Shown piece by piece: positions 1 through 8,683 of a stretch of DNA of 64,000 bases (position 1 is the first letter of the stretch; every line of letters starts with the position of its first letter). Below the pieces are notes generated by a model. The model ran no database searches. It saw nothing but the letters and a program-made list of their open reading frames with translations, and had not been told where the DNA came from. The stretch is taken from the NCBI GenBank assembly GCA_963729295.1, contig CAVSNJ010000010.1, forward strand, positions 124,001-188,000, written 5' to 3'. This stretch comes from DATJLY01 sp963729295 (GTDB lineage Bacteria; Pseudomonadota; Alphaproteobacteria; ATCC43930; CGMCC-115725). The translations under genes were made by a program, and so were the position numbers.

Positions 1-1173
1 CGGTCCTGATCGAGGTTCCGGGCGACATGACGGATGCCGAAGTCGGGCGCATTCGACTACGCGCCGCAGCGGCGCTACCGCGAAGGGCCCGATCCTGCCG
101 ACATCAAGGCGGTCGCCGAGGTGCTGCTGAAATCGTCGGCACCCGTCATCCATGCGGGGCAGGGCGTGCTCTACGCCGATGCGACGAAGGAGCTCGTGAA
201 GCTCGCCGAGCTTCTCGACGCGCCGGTGCTGACGACCAATACCGGCAAGAGCGCCTTTCCCGAAAACCATCCCCTGGCGCTCGGCGCCGCGGTCGTGTCG
301 GCGCCCAAGATGGTCACGCACTTCCTCACCAAGGCCGATCGCGTCGTCGCCGTGGGCTCGAGCCTCACGCGCACGCCATGGGGGCCCAAAGTTCCGAACG
401 GCAAGAAGATCGTGCACCTCACCAATGATCCGGCCGACATCGGCAAGGAGTTTCCGACCGAGGCCGCTGCCGTCGGCGATGCGAAGCTCGTGCTCGAGGC
501 CTTGATCGCCGAGATCGGCAACCGCAAGCGCGCCAACGGAACCGTCAAGGAAGTGCGCGCGGTGAAGGAAGAATGGCTGAAGGATTGGCAGGGCGAGCTC
601 ACCTCGTCCGAAACGCCGATCAACCAGTACCGCGTGATCCACGATCTGATGCAGGTGGCCGATCGCGAGAACACCATCATCACGCACGATTCCGGCGGCC
701 CGCGCGAGCAGCTCGTGCCGTTCTGGGAAACGCTCGTGCCGCGGGGTTATCTCGGCTGGGGCAAGTCGACGCAACTGGGGCACGGGCTTGGCCTCATCAT
801 GGGCGCGAAGCTGGCCAATCCCGGGAAGCTTTGCATCAACGTCATGGGCGATGCGTCGATCGGCATGGTCGGCATGGATATCGAGACGGCGGTCAGGAAC
901 CGCATCGGCATCCTCACCATCGTCTTCAATAACGGCATCATGGCGGGCGAGCGCGATTCCATGCCGGTCGGGATCGAGCGCCATAACACGCTCGACCTCG
1001 GCGGCAATTACGCCGACGTTGCGAAAGCGCTGGGCGCCTGGTCGCGCCGCGTCGTCGAGCCGCAGGCGATCGCCTCGACCCTGAAGCAGGCGATCGAGGT
1101 GACGCAATCGAAGGAGCCTGCGGTCGTCGAGTTCGTGGTGAAGGAAGGAAAGCGCTTCTCGCGCTACAGCTAG
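1..1173 (+). CDS. ThDP-dependent acetolactate-synthase-like enzyme, 5' end outside window, one-base frameshift
   Basis: This is the C-terminal two thirds of a thiamine-diphosphate enzyme of the acetolactate synthase / benzoylformate decarboxylase superfamily; the substrate cannot be told. The middle domain is followed by the cofactor motif, a GDA at 847-855 and an NN pair at 928-933, 24 residues apart as in the GDG-x(24-27)-NN signature. The window opens in frame 3 with VLIEVPGDMTDAEVG. The conserved continuation AFDYAPQRRYR is in frame 1, so one extra base, most simply a G in the GGG at 45-47, breaks the gene. The ATG at 34 would be only an artefact start. The family is known and the exact reaction is unknown. 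Confidence 0.85.
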
Positions 1174-1194
1174 GCTCTGATCCAGTCATTTTGA

Positions 1195-1274
1195 ATCGTC
1201 GTTCCCGCGCACGCGGGAACCCAGGGGAAGCGACGTGCCGTTGCCCTGGGCCCCCGCCTTCGCGGGGGCGACGG
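1195..1274. repeat. paired REP-like palindromes (family 1, copy A)
   Basis: Two hairpins face each other: GTTCCCGCG-CA-CGCGGGAAC at 1201-1220 and GCCCCCGC...GCGGGGGC at 1250-1269, joined by a CCCAGG...CCTGGG spacer pair. The element sits between convergent genes and could also end transcription. Related copies lie near 12416 and 32085. Confidence 0.85.
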
Positions 1275-1308
1275 AGATGTTTCAATCTGGACGGCTCGGA
1301 CTTAAAGC

Positions 1309-2610
1309 TCAGCGCGTATCGACGAAGCGCTTCGCCTTCACATCCTCGGCGAAGACCCGCGCGAGCGCGCCGTCCTCGACCAGCACCACGATGGGCGTCA
1401 CCTCGAACGTCGCGCGGATCGCGTTGCCGAGCGCCGCAAGCTCGGCCTCGCGGTCGCAATCGCGGCGCAGCTCGACCTCGACCCGCAATTCGTCGAGCGT
1501 CTCGCCCGCTGCCGCCGCCACGCGGAAATCGAGGATGGCGGCGCGGCGATGCATGAACTCCTCGAAATCGGCGTGATTGATGTTGACGCCGCGCACCTTG
1601 AGGAAGCCGCTGGTGCGCCCGGCATGGCGGAAGACCGGAAAGAGATCGAGCTCGCCCGTGCCGTTGCCGGCGCCGGCCGGCGCAAGCGTGCCGAGATCGC
1701 CCATGTTCCAGCGCAGGAACGGCGTCACGCTGTTGGTGTAAAGCGGCGTCATCAGCAGCACGCCCGTTTCGCCCGCGGGAAGCGGCGCAAAGCTCTTCTC
1801 GTCCACCACCTCGAAGAAGAACAGATCGTCGAACAGATGGAAGCCGTCATGCGCCTCGCCTTCGGTGCCGAGCGGCCCGCCCTCGGCGCAGCCGAAATGG
1901 TCGTACACCTCGGCGCCCCACAGAGTTTCGAGTTTGCGGCGTTTCGCGCCGGTCAGAAGCTCCGCGGCGCACACGAGCCGGCGCACGCCCGCCGACGCCA
2001 AGTCGAAGCCCTGCCGTTCGGCCACGGCGGCAAGCTGCAAGCCGTAGCTCGGCATGCCGAGCCACACGGTCGGCCGCATCGTGCGAATGAGCTCGAGCTG
2101 GAGCTCCGACGGCGTGTTGCTGCCGGACCCGGCGCAGATCGCGGCCGCGCCCATCTGCTCCACCGTGCGCGCGATGAGGCGTCCCAGGGGATGGATGCCG
2201 ATCGGGAACGACACGTGCGCGATGTCGCCGGCGCGGCACCCCGCGACATGCAGGATGCGGCGATAACCCTCGAACGAGGCGCGCAGATCTTCGGCCGAGC
2301 GGCCATAGAAGAGCGGCTTGCCGGTGCTGCCGCCGGAGCGCCAGTAGTCGATCACGCCGCCGTCTGGCGCAATGTCGAAGCGTCCGGCGAATTCCTCGGG
2401 CGGGATGAGACGCAGCTCGTCCTTCGTCAACACCGGAATGCGGCACCATTCCTCGCTCTCGTCGAGCCGGTCGGCGTCGATGTGGTCGAGCCGGAAGCGG
2501 TAATAGGGCGAGCGTCGCGCGCGCTCGAAGGCGATGCGCTTGCGCGCGCTCTGCGCTTCGGCGACCGAGTGCCGCGAGGATGGCGGAAAGCGAAGGCGAT
2601 CGAGCTCCAT
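1309..2610 (-). CDS. phenylacetate-CoA ligase-like adenylate-forming enzyme
   Basis: A 433-residue member of the PaaK-like acyl/aryl-CoA ligase family, which activates a carboxylic acid with ATP and then transfers it to CoA in the cytoplasm. The phosphate-binding loop reads SGGSTGKP at about residues 92-99. The Y-x-x-F-G-x-x-E region reads YDHFGCAE at about 236-243, the hinge area has RWNMGDLG, and the C-terminal lid has FLKVRGVNI. Length matches the family (about 430). The start lies four bases after the stop of the PaaA-like gene, so the two are almost certainly cotranscribed. This suggests CoA activation followed by di-iron chemistry on an aromatic or other acid. The acid itself cannot be read from sequence. 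Confidence 0.85.
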   Translation of the reverse strand: MELDRLRFPPSSRHSVAEAQSARKRIAFERARRSPYYRFRLDHIDADRLDESEEWCRIPVLTKDELRLIPPEEFAGRFDIAPDGGVIDYWRSGGSTGKPLFYGRSAEDLRASFEGYRRILHVAGCRAGDIAHVSFPIGIHPLGRLIARTVEQMGAAAICAGSGSNTPSELQLELIRTMRPTVWLGMPSYGLQLAAVAERQGFDLASAGVRRLVCAAELLTGAKRRKLETLWGAEVYDHFGCAEGGPLGTEGEAHDGFHLFDDLFFFEVVDEKSFAPLPAGETGVLLMTPLYTNSVTPFLRWNMGDLGTLAPAGAGNGTGELDLFPVFRHAGRTSGFLKVRGVNINHADFEEFMHRRAAILDFRVAAAAGETLDELRVEVELRRDCDREAELAALGNAIRATFEVTPIVVLVEDGALARVFAEDVKAKRFVDTR

Positions 2611-2614
2611 GCGC

Positions 2615-3316
2615 CTAGGCCGCGATCTTCGGCAGGCGGAGTCCGAGCTTGCCGACCAGTTCGCCGGCGCGCGCGATGTAATCGGCGCGCATCTCCTCGT
2701 TCGTGCGCTTCTTGATGCCCCAGCGGCGGAACATCTCGTTGTTGCGCGAGCCGGGGCGGCCGAAGAACGCGGGAATGAAGGGAAAGAACCGGTCGATCCC
2801 CGCCTGCACCGCTTTTTTGCCCGCCTCGGTCGCGCACAGCTCTTTGCAGAAATCGGCGCCGAACGAGGAATGGAACACTTCTTCCGGCATGATGATGCGC
2901 GCGAGATTCCTGAGCGGCAGGAAGGTCGAGGCCAGCAAATCCTCGACCTGCAGGATTTCCGCCAGATCGCCGATGAATTTGGTGACGCAGAATTCCTCCC
3001 AGTTGCCGAGCCGGAAATCGAAGATGGAAAGCGGCTGGTGCCCTTCGGGCGTCATCTCGGCGGCCGGTATGCCGATCTCCTCGCCGAGCTGGCGGAAGCG
3101 CACATGGTGCCCGTATTCCTCCATCGCGATGCGGCAGGAGAGCCACTTGGCATAAGGCGTGGGCGCCAGCGCGATCGCCGGCTCGTCGAAGACGCGCGCG
3201 CCGTAAAGCTCGTTGACGGCGTGGCTGCGCACGATCTTGCGCACCGCCTCCTGATATTCCGCGGGCGCATCCGCGAATTCGGCGACCGATTTCACCGGCG
3301 CGTGGTTCTCGCTCAT
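2615..3316 (-). CDS. PaaA/PaaC-like ferritin-fold di-iron protein
   Basis: A 233-residue protein resembling the phenylacetyl-CoA epoxidase catalytic subunits (phenylacetic acid catabolic protein family). Carboxylate-bridged di-iron ligands are visible as two E-x-x-H pairs, E67-YG-H70 and E146-VF-H149, with further glutamates at about 36 and 120. The ATG at 3316 (MSENHAPVK) was chosen because conservation starts there; an open frame extends further upstream but is Arg-rich and unconvincing. The PaaK-like ligase follows after four bases. No paaBCDE partners lie nearby, so it is probably a stand-alone di-iron oxygenase or a structural homologue acting on the ligase product. Family confident, function inferred. 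Confidence 0.8.
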   Translation of the reverse strand: MSENHAPVKSVAEFADAPAEYQEAVRKIVRSHAVNELYGARVFDEPAIALAPTPYAKWLSCRIAMEEYGHHVRFRQLGEEIGIPAAEMTPEGHQPLSIFDFRLGNWEEFCVTKFIGDLAEILQVEDLLASTFLPLRNLARIIMPEEVFHSSFGADFCKELCATEAGKKAVQAGIDRFFPFIPAFFGRPGSRNNEMFRRWGIKKRTNEEMRADYIARAGELVGKLGLRLPKIAA

Positions 3317-3443
3317 GGCCGGATTAAACCCGATCGGCCCCGGCCCCGCAACGCGACGCCGATGCCCTTGCGAGCGGCGTCGCGGCGTGAAATGCTGCGC
3401 CTCGAACGCGCCGCGGAGACGGCGCGCATGAGGGAGGAACGAC

Positions 3444-4670
3444 ATGGTCGCAAGTCTGGGACGGCGCAAATTCCTGATCGGCTCCGCCGCGGCGTCATTC
3501 GTGCCGCGCGTCGCTTTCGCCCAGAGCGAGCCGTTGCGCCTCGGCCTTCTGATGATCGGCACCGGTCCGCTGGCCGAGGGCGGGCTTCAGATGCAGCAGG
3601 GGCTCACGCTTTATTTGAAAGAGCGCAACTACGTGCTCGCCGGACGCAAGGTCGAGCTGACCGTCGCCGATACCGGCGGCAACCCGGCGGGCGCCAAGAA
3701 CAAGGCGCAGGAGCTGGTCGAGCGCGACAAGGTCGACATCATCTGCGGGCCGTTCGCGGCGTTCGAGATGCTGGCCATCACCGACTACGTTCAGGAGCAC
3801 AAGATCCCGACGCTCGCGCTCGCCGGCGCCGACGACGTGACGCAGCGCAAGCCCAACCCCTATTTCCTGCGCTCCTCGGCCACCTCCTCGCAGGCGATGC
3901 ATCCCCTGGGCGACTACGCGCGGAAAGAGATGAAGCTCAGCCGCGTCGCCACGCTGTCCGAGGATTTCGCCTTCGGCTACGAGAATATCGGCGGCTTCCA
4001 GCAGGTGTTCGAGGACGAAGGCGGGCGCGTCGTCAAGAAACTGTGGCCGCCGCTCGTCACCGGGGACTACACGCCCTTCCTCGCGCAGATCCAGGGCGTC
4101 GATGGCGTCGCGACCGGCATCACCGGCACGAACCCGATCAAGTTCGTGAAGCAATATGCCGACGCGGGCATCAAGGTACCGCTGGTGGGCGGCGAGGGCA
4201 CGGCCGACAATTCGATCGTGGGGCGCTTCGGCGACGAGGCGATCGGCCTCATCACGGCGTGTCCCTATTCGTTGGATTTGCCGTACGAGGCCAATCGCCG
4301 GTTCGTTGCGGCGTTCGAGAAGGAATACAACACGGCTCCGGGCTTCACCGCGCTCACGCTCTACATCAACGGCCAGATCATCGAGGCGGCGCTCAAAGCA
4401 ACCGGCGGCAAGACCGACGACAAGGAAGCGCTGGTCAAGGTGATGCGCGGCCTCAAATTCGCCGAGACGGCGCGCGGGCCCATGCATTTCGACGATCTCG
4501 GCAATGTCGTTGGCAACGTCTATATCCGCCGCATCGACAAGAAGAACGGCAAGCTCGTCAATACCACCATCAAGACCTATGAGAACGTGAGCCAGTTCTG
4601 GACCTACGACGAGAAGAAATATCTCGCCCAGCCGGTCTATTCGCGCGATTACCCGCCGTTGAAAAGCTGA
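3444..4670 (+). CDS. ABC transporter substrate-binding protein (Leu/Ile/Val-binding type), Tat signal
   Basis: A 408-residue periplasmic binding protein of the branched-chain amino acid / amide type (type I fold). The N-terminus has a twin-arginine motif, R7-R8-K-F-L, a hydrophobic stretch and an AFA-Q cleavage site near residue 26, so export is probably through Tat. The mature part begins with the typical LRLGLLMIGTGPLAEGG. No permease or ATPase genes are beside it, so it either shares another importer or works as an orphan sensor. The luciferase-like monooxygenase gene follows after 15 bases and is probably cotranscribed, hinting that ligand and monooxygenase substrate are related. Ligand unknown; HAAT proteins often bind aromatic acids rather than amino acids. 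Confidence 0.88.
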   Translation: MVASLGRRKFLIGSAAASFVPRVAFAQSEPLRLGLLMIGTGPLAEGGLQMQQGLTLYLKERNYVLAGRKVELTVADTGGNPAGAKNKAQELVERDKVDIICGPFAAFEMLAITDYVQEHKIPTLALAGADDVTQRKPNPYFLRSSATSSQAMHPLGDYARKEMKLSRVATLSEDFAFGYENIGGFQQVFEDEGGRVVKKLWPPLVTGDYTPFLAQIQGVDGVATGITGTNPIKFVKQYADAGIKVPLVGGEGTADNSIVGRFGDEAIGLITACPYSLDLPYEANRRFVAAFEKEYNTAPGFTALTLYINGQIIEAALKATGGKTDDKEALVKVMRGLKFAETARGPMHFDDLGNVVGNVYIRRIDKKNGKLVNTTIKTYENVSQFWTYDEKKYLAQPVYSRDYPPLKS

Positions 4671-4685
4671 AACGCGGAGGCTGCC

Positions 4686-5882
4686 ATGAAGGTCATGATG
4701 TTCCACCTCATGCCCTATCAGGGCTTGCCGGCGAGCGTGGTTGACGGATCGAAAAGCTACTGGGTCACGCTGTCCAACAGCGAGTACGAACCGGCCAAGG
4801 GCCACGCGCTCTACAACCGCTATCTCGACGAGCTCGAGCTTTGCGACGAACTCGGCTTCGACGGCGTCATGGTGAACGAGCATCACCAAACGCCCTATTG
4901 CCTGATGCCGTCGCCGATCGTCACCGCGTCGTGCCTCGCGCGGCGGACGAAGCGCGCGAAGATTGCCATCATGGGGAGCGCCTTCTGCCTGCGCGAGCAT
5001 CCGCTCACGCTTGCCGAGGAGCACGCCATGATCGACACGATCACCGGCGGGCGCCTCATCAGCGGCTTCGTTCGCGGCATCGGCGCCGAATATACGAATT
5101 TCGGCGTCAATCCCGCGCTCTCGCACGAACGCTATGCCGAAGCGCACGATCTCGTGGTGCAGGCCTGGACGCGGCCCGGCCCGTTCGCCTTCGAGGGCAA
5201 GCACTATCACTACGAATACGTCAATCCGTGGCCGCGCCCTTATCAGCAGCCGCATCCGCCGATCTGGGTCCCTTCGCAAGGCTCGAGCGAGACGATCGAA
5301 TTTGCGGCGCATCCCGATCGCAAATACGTCTATATGCAGAATTTCAATCCCTGGAGCGCGGCGGTCCGCTACTTGAACGAATATCGCGCCGTCGCGCGCG
5401 AGCGCTATGGCTACGATGCGACGAGCCAGCAGCTCGCCTGGGCCGCGCCCGTCTATGTCGCCGCGAGCGATGAGCAGGCGATGGACGAGGCGCGCGGACC
5501 GATCGAGTTCCTGTTCAACAAGGCGCTGCGCATGCCGCCCGGCATGTTCTTCCCGCCGGGCTACACCTCGATCAATTCGATGAAGCGCGTCATGGCCGGC
5601 AAGAGCTCGATCATGGGTGCCGCGCGCACCGCCGAAAATCTCGACGCGCAGGGCGTGTGCATCTTCGGCAGCCCCGAAACCGTATTGCGCCGCATCCGCG
5701 AGGCCCATCGCCAATTGGGCTTCGGCAGCTTCACGGCGCTCCTGCAATTCGGCACGCTTTCGGCCGAGCAGACCGAGCGCAACATCAGGCTCTTCGCGCG
5801 CGAAGTCCTGCCGGGCCTGCACGATCTCGACGACCGGCACTATGCCGGGTTCGCGCGCGAAAGGGCAGCGGCCGGCGAGTGA
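4686..5882 (+). CDS. LLM-class flavin-dependent monooxygenase (luciferase-like)
   Basis: A 398-residue bacterial luciferase-like TIM-barrel enzyme that would use reduced FMN and oxygen on an organic substrate. Typical blocks are visible: FDGVMVNEHH near the N-terminus, the SCLARRTKRAKIAIMGSA strand, EEHAMIDTITGGRLISGFVRG, and the PHPPIWVPSQGSSETIEF strand in the second half. The gene ATG at 4686 follows a GGAGG-like ribosome site. It lies 15 bases behind the solute-binding protein and ends six bases before the convergent hydrolase. No flavin reductase is adjacent. The substrate cannot be assigned. Confidence 0.88.
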   Translation: MKVMMFHLMPYQGLPASVVDGSKSYWVTLSNSEYEPAKGHALYNRYLDELELCDELGFDGVMVNEHHQTPYCLMPSPIVTASCLARRTKRAKIAIMGSAFCLREHPLTLAEEHAMIDTITGGRLISGFVRGIGAEYTNFGVNPALSHERYAEAHDLVVQAWTRPGPFAFEGKHYHYEYVNPWPRPYQQPHPPIWVPSQGSSETIEFAAHPDRKYVYMQNFNPWSAAVRYLNEYRAVARERYGYDATSQQLAWAAPVYVAASDEQAMDEARGPIEFLFNKALRMPPGMFFPPGYTSINSMKRVMAGKSSIMGAARTAENLDAQGVCIFGSPETVLRRIREAHRQLGFGSFTALLQFGTLSAEQTERNIRLFAREVLPGLHDLDDRHYAGFARERAAAGE

Positions 5883-5888
5883 ACGCGA

Positions 5889-6668
5889 TCAGCCGCGCGC
5901 GGCCAGCGCCGCGATCGCGCCCAGCACCGCATCGGGCTTTTCGACATGCGGCGAATGCGCCGCGCCTTCGACCATGACGACGCGCGCGCCCGGGATGAGC
6001 TCTGCGAACGCTGCCGCATAGTCGGGCGGAATGATGCCGTCGCGGTCGCCCCACACGATCGTCGTCGGAACGCGAATGCGGTGCAGCCATTTCTGCAAAT
6101 TCGGATTGAAGAAGCGCGGCTGCCAGGCGAGCCGTGCGGCGGAGACGCGGTTCTGCGCGAGCGTCTGCTCCATCTCCGGCGTGAGCGGCAGGGTGAGCGC
6201 CGCCTCGACGAGCTTCGGGTCGGCGATCGCAAGCCGCGTCGTGTCGGCACGGTCCATGACGAGAATGTCGGCGATCGGCTTGCCCTTGATGCGGATGCCG
6301 GCCGAATTGAGCAGCATGAGCGTGCCGATGCGCTGCTGCGAACGTATCGCCATTTCGAGCGCGATCCATCCGCCCATCGAATGGCCGATGAGATGGACGC
6401 GCTCGAGCCCGAGCCGTTCGATCAGGTCGAGATAAAAATAGGCGAGGTCGCCGATCTCGCCGAGCCAGTCTGGCGTGGTCGAACGTCCGAAGCTCGGATG
6501 GTCGGGCGCCAGCACGTCGAAATCGTTCGCGAGGCGGTCGAAGAACGGCAGCCAACCGGGAAATCCCATGGCGCCATGCAGGAAGAGGAGCGCCGGCCCC
6601 GATCCGGCGCGGCGCAAGAGCAGGCGGCAGCCGTCGCACTCGGCAAATGTTTCACGTGGAACAGGCAT
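5889..6668 (-). CDS. alpha/beta hydrolase
   Basis: A 259-residue alpha/beta-hydrolase-fold enzyme. The oxyanion-hole HG is at 31-32, the nucleophile elbow GHSMG has its serine at residue 97, a D is in WGDRD near 208, and the probable catalytic histidine is in EGAAHSPH near 238. The pattern resembles C-C bond or ester hydrolases of the meta-cleavage (MhpC/BphD) type, which would fit the ring-cleavage genes around it, but esterase or haloperoxidase-like roles are equally possible. The ATG at 6668 was chosen because upstream residues in the same frame are low-complexity. It is divergent from the DHA2 pump gene. Confidence 0.85.
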   Translation of the reverse strand: MPVPRETFAECDGCRLLLRRAGSGPALLFLHGAMGFPGWLPFFDRLANDFDVLAPDHPSFGRSTTPDWLGEIGDLAYFYLDLIERLGLERVHLIGHSMGGWIALEMAIRSQQRIGTLMLLNSAGIRIKGKPIADILVMDRADTTRLAIADPKLVEAALTLPLTPEMEQTLAQNRVSAARLAWQPRFFNPNLQKWLHRIRVPTTIVWGDRDGIIPPDYAAAFAELIPGARVVMVEGAAHSPHVEKPDAVLGAIAALAARG

Positions 6669-6772
6669 GGCTCTAGGAGACGATGCCGGGCGAGTCTTGT
6701 CAATGCGCGCCGGCGCTTGCGCCAACCCTCGAAGGTCCGCGCCAACGCCGCCCTTCCGCAAAGGGGGCGCGC

Positions 6773-8305
6773 GTGGCAATTTCACGAGTTCCGCCGCCCG
6801 CGGCGCCGCTCCGCGCCGCACGCCCCATCCTCCGAGGTCATCCCTTGCCGTTCGAAGGCCATCCGCATCGCATCTGGGTCCTCTATGCCGGCTCGGCCTT
6901 CATTTTCATGGCGGCGGTCGAATCGACGATCATCGCCACGGCGATGCCGACCATCGTCGCGGCACTCGGCCGGTTCGAATTGTTCAGCTGGGTGTTCGCG
7001 GTCTATCTGCTGACGCAGACGGTGACGACGCTGATCTACGGCCGGCTTGCCGATCTTTACGGCCGGAAATGGGTCATGATCGGCGCGGCGAGCGCGTTCC
7101 TCGTCGGCACGATCTTGTGCAGTCTTGCGCGCACCATGCCCGAGCTCATCGCGTTCCGCGGGCTTCAGGGCCTCGGCGCCGGCGCGCTCACGCCGGTCGG
7201 ATATACGATCATCGGCGACATCTATCCGCCGTCTGATCGCGCGCGCATCCAGGGCTATCTCAACGTCATCTGGGGCGTGGCCGCAGTCGGTGGGCCCGTG
7301 CTCGGCGCGTTTCTTACATCGTATCTCGGCTGGCCCTCGGTGTTCTGGGTCAATCTGCCGATCGGACTCTTCGGGCTCGTGGCGCTCGCGATCTTTCATC
7401 GCGACACGCCGCGCGAAGGGGGCCAAAGCGTCGATTGGCTGGGCTCGCTGCTGCTCGTCGCGGGTTTCGGCTCGCTTCTATTGGCGATTATTCAAGTCGA
7501 GCAGCTTTCGCGCGCCGTCATCATCGGCCTGCTCGTCATTGCCGGCTTGGCGCTCACGCTGCTCGTGCCGGTCGAGCGGCGCGCCGCCAATCCGGTTCTG
7601 CCGCTTGCGGTGTGGGGCCATCGCGTCGTTGTTGCATCGGGCGTCGGCGCGCTTGCGTCCGGCGCGGTGATGATGACGACGCCGGTGTTCGTGCCGATCT
7701 ATGTGCAAGGCCTCATGGACCGTTCGCCGCTCATCGCCGGCTTCGCGCTGACCTCGCAGTCGATTGCATGGACCTTCACCGGCGCGCTCTCGGGCTGGGC
7801 CGCGGCGCGCTGGTCCTATCGCCAGATCGCGCTCGCCGGCGGGTTTTTCTTTGTCGTGGGCGCGCTCTTCTTCGTCTTTCTTACGCCCGAGCGCGGGCCG
7901 GTCTGGGCCGCCGCCGGCGCAAGCGTGATCGGGCTCGGCATGGGCTTCTGCATGACGATCTATATCGTCGCGGCGCAAGGCAGCGTCGACCAAACCGCGC
8001 GCGGCATGGCAACGTCCGCGATCGTCTTCATGCGCCAGGCCGGACAGACGCTCGGCACCGCGATCCTCGCCGGGACGCTCAATCTGTCCTTGTCCGGCGG
8101 CGTCGGGCGCGATGACATCGACCGGCTGATGCAGCCGGCGCTGCGCCTCGGCACCTCAGCGGCGGAACTCGACGCGTTGCGCCGCGCGGTGAGCGACGCG
8201 CTCGGCAATGTCTTTCTGGTGACACTCGTCCTGTCACTCCTCGGGCTCGCGTTCGCCGCGGCGATGCCGGCCGGCCATGGCATGCAGAAGAAGCTTGCCG
8301 ACTAG
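6773..8305 (+). CDS. MFS drug transporter, DHA2 (14-TM) family
   Basis: An inner-membrane proton-coupled exporter of the EmrB/QacA type. The first membrane segment carries the AVESTIIATAMPTIVAAL block typical of DHA2 pumps, then YGRLADLYGRK (motif A) and the GxxxGPxxGG-like motif C as WGVAAVGGPVLGAFL. About 14 hydrophobic segments fit the length. Start choice is open: GTG at 6773 has an AAGGGGG ribosome site, TTG at 6845 lies just before the first membrane helix, and ATG at 6683 adds a Pro/Arg-rich leader. It stands divergent from the hydrolase, and no regulator is adjacent. Substrate unknown. Confidence 0.85.
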   Translation: MAISRVPPPAAPLRAARPILRGHPLPFEGHPHRIWVLYAGSAFIFMAAVESTIIATAMPTIVAALGRFELFSWVFAVYLLTQTVTTLIYGRLADLYGRKWVMIGAASAFLVGTILCSLARTMPELIAFRGLQGLGAGALTPVGYTIIGDIYPPSDRARIQGYLNVIWGVAAVGGPVLGAFLTSYLGWPSVFWVNLPIGLFGLVALAIFHRDTPREGGQSVDWLGSLLLVAGFGSLLLAIIQVEQLSRAVIIGLLVIAGLALTLLVPVERRAANPVLPLAVWGHRVVVASGVGALASGAVMMTTPVFVPIYVQGLMDRSPLIAGFALTSQSIAWTFTGALSGWAAARWSYRQIALAGGFFFVVGALFFVFLTPERGPVWAAAGASVIGLGMGFCMTIYIVAAQGSVDQTARGMATSAIVFMRQAGQTLGTAILAGTLNLSLSGGVGRDDIDRLMQPALRLGTSAAELDALRRAVSDALGNVFLVTLVLSLLGLAFAAAMPAGHGMQKKLAD

Positions 8306-8320
8306 GGAGCCCGCAAACGG

Positions 8321-8347
8321 CGATGGCCGGGACAAGCCCGGCCATGG
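8321..8347. repeat. REP-like palindrome (family 2)
   Basis: ATGGCCGGG at 8323-8331 and its inverse CCCGGCCAT at 8337-8345 form a nine-base stem with a five-base loop, 18 bases after the pump gene stop. It is of the same kind as part of the compound element near 26198 and may also act as a terminator. Confidence 0.75.
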
Positions 8348-8371
8348 CGCGATGGTGGGGTTTCTGGGCGC

Positions 8372-8590
8372 TCAGCCGGTCTTGCGTGGCCGGCCGCGGC
8401 CGCGCTTCACCGGCGGCGGCTCGATCATCGACAGCGCCTTCGGCGGCCGGCCACGGCGGCGCGGCAACTCGGCGCCGGGCTTGCTGCCGGCCATGGCGAG
8501 CGCTTGCGGCGTGCGGTTCAACGCCTCGGCGAGGCCGCGGCTCGCCGCGAGCCACCCTGCCGCAAATCCCTTGTCGAATTCTGTTGCCAT
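8372..8590 (-). CDS. small AT-hook DNA-binding protein
   Basis: A 72-residue basic protein. Residues 1-35 (MATEFDKGFAAGWLAASRG...) look like a short amphipathic helix region. Two AT-hook motifs with the GRP core follow: RRRGRPPK at 44-51 and KRGRGRPRK at 62-70. AT hooks bind the minor groove of AT-rich DNA, so in a GC-rich genome such a protein could act as a local chromatin or regulatory factor. It has its own ATG at 8590 and lies between an MFS pump and a stress-protein gene on its own, without evident operon partners. The motifs are clear; the role is inference. Confidence 0.75.
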   Translation of the reverse strand: MATEFDKGFAAGWLAASRGLAEALNRTPQALAMAGSKPGAELPRRRGRPPKALSMIEPPPVKRGRGRPRKTG

Positions 8591-8683
8591 TGACCACCTC
8601 GAAACCGAATTCCGAGGCTGAAACCCGAGAAATTCAAAAAAGTTCCAAAAAATAAATGCGTCGTGCCGGGATGATTTCCGGGC

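Noticed and set aside
3495..5840. A 781-codon minus-strand open frame
   Set aside because: It is antisense to the binding protein and luciferase-like genes, whose motifs are unambiguous.
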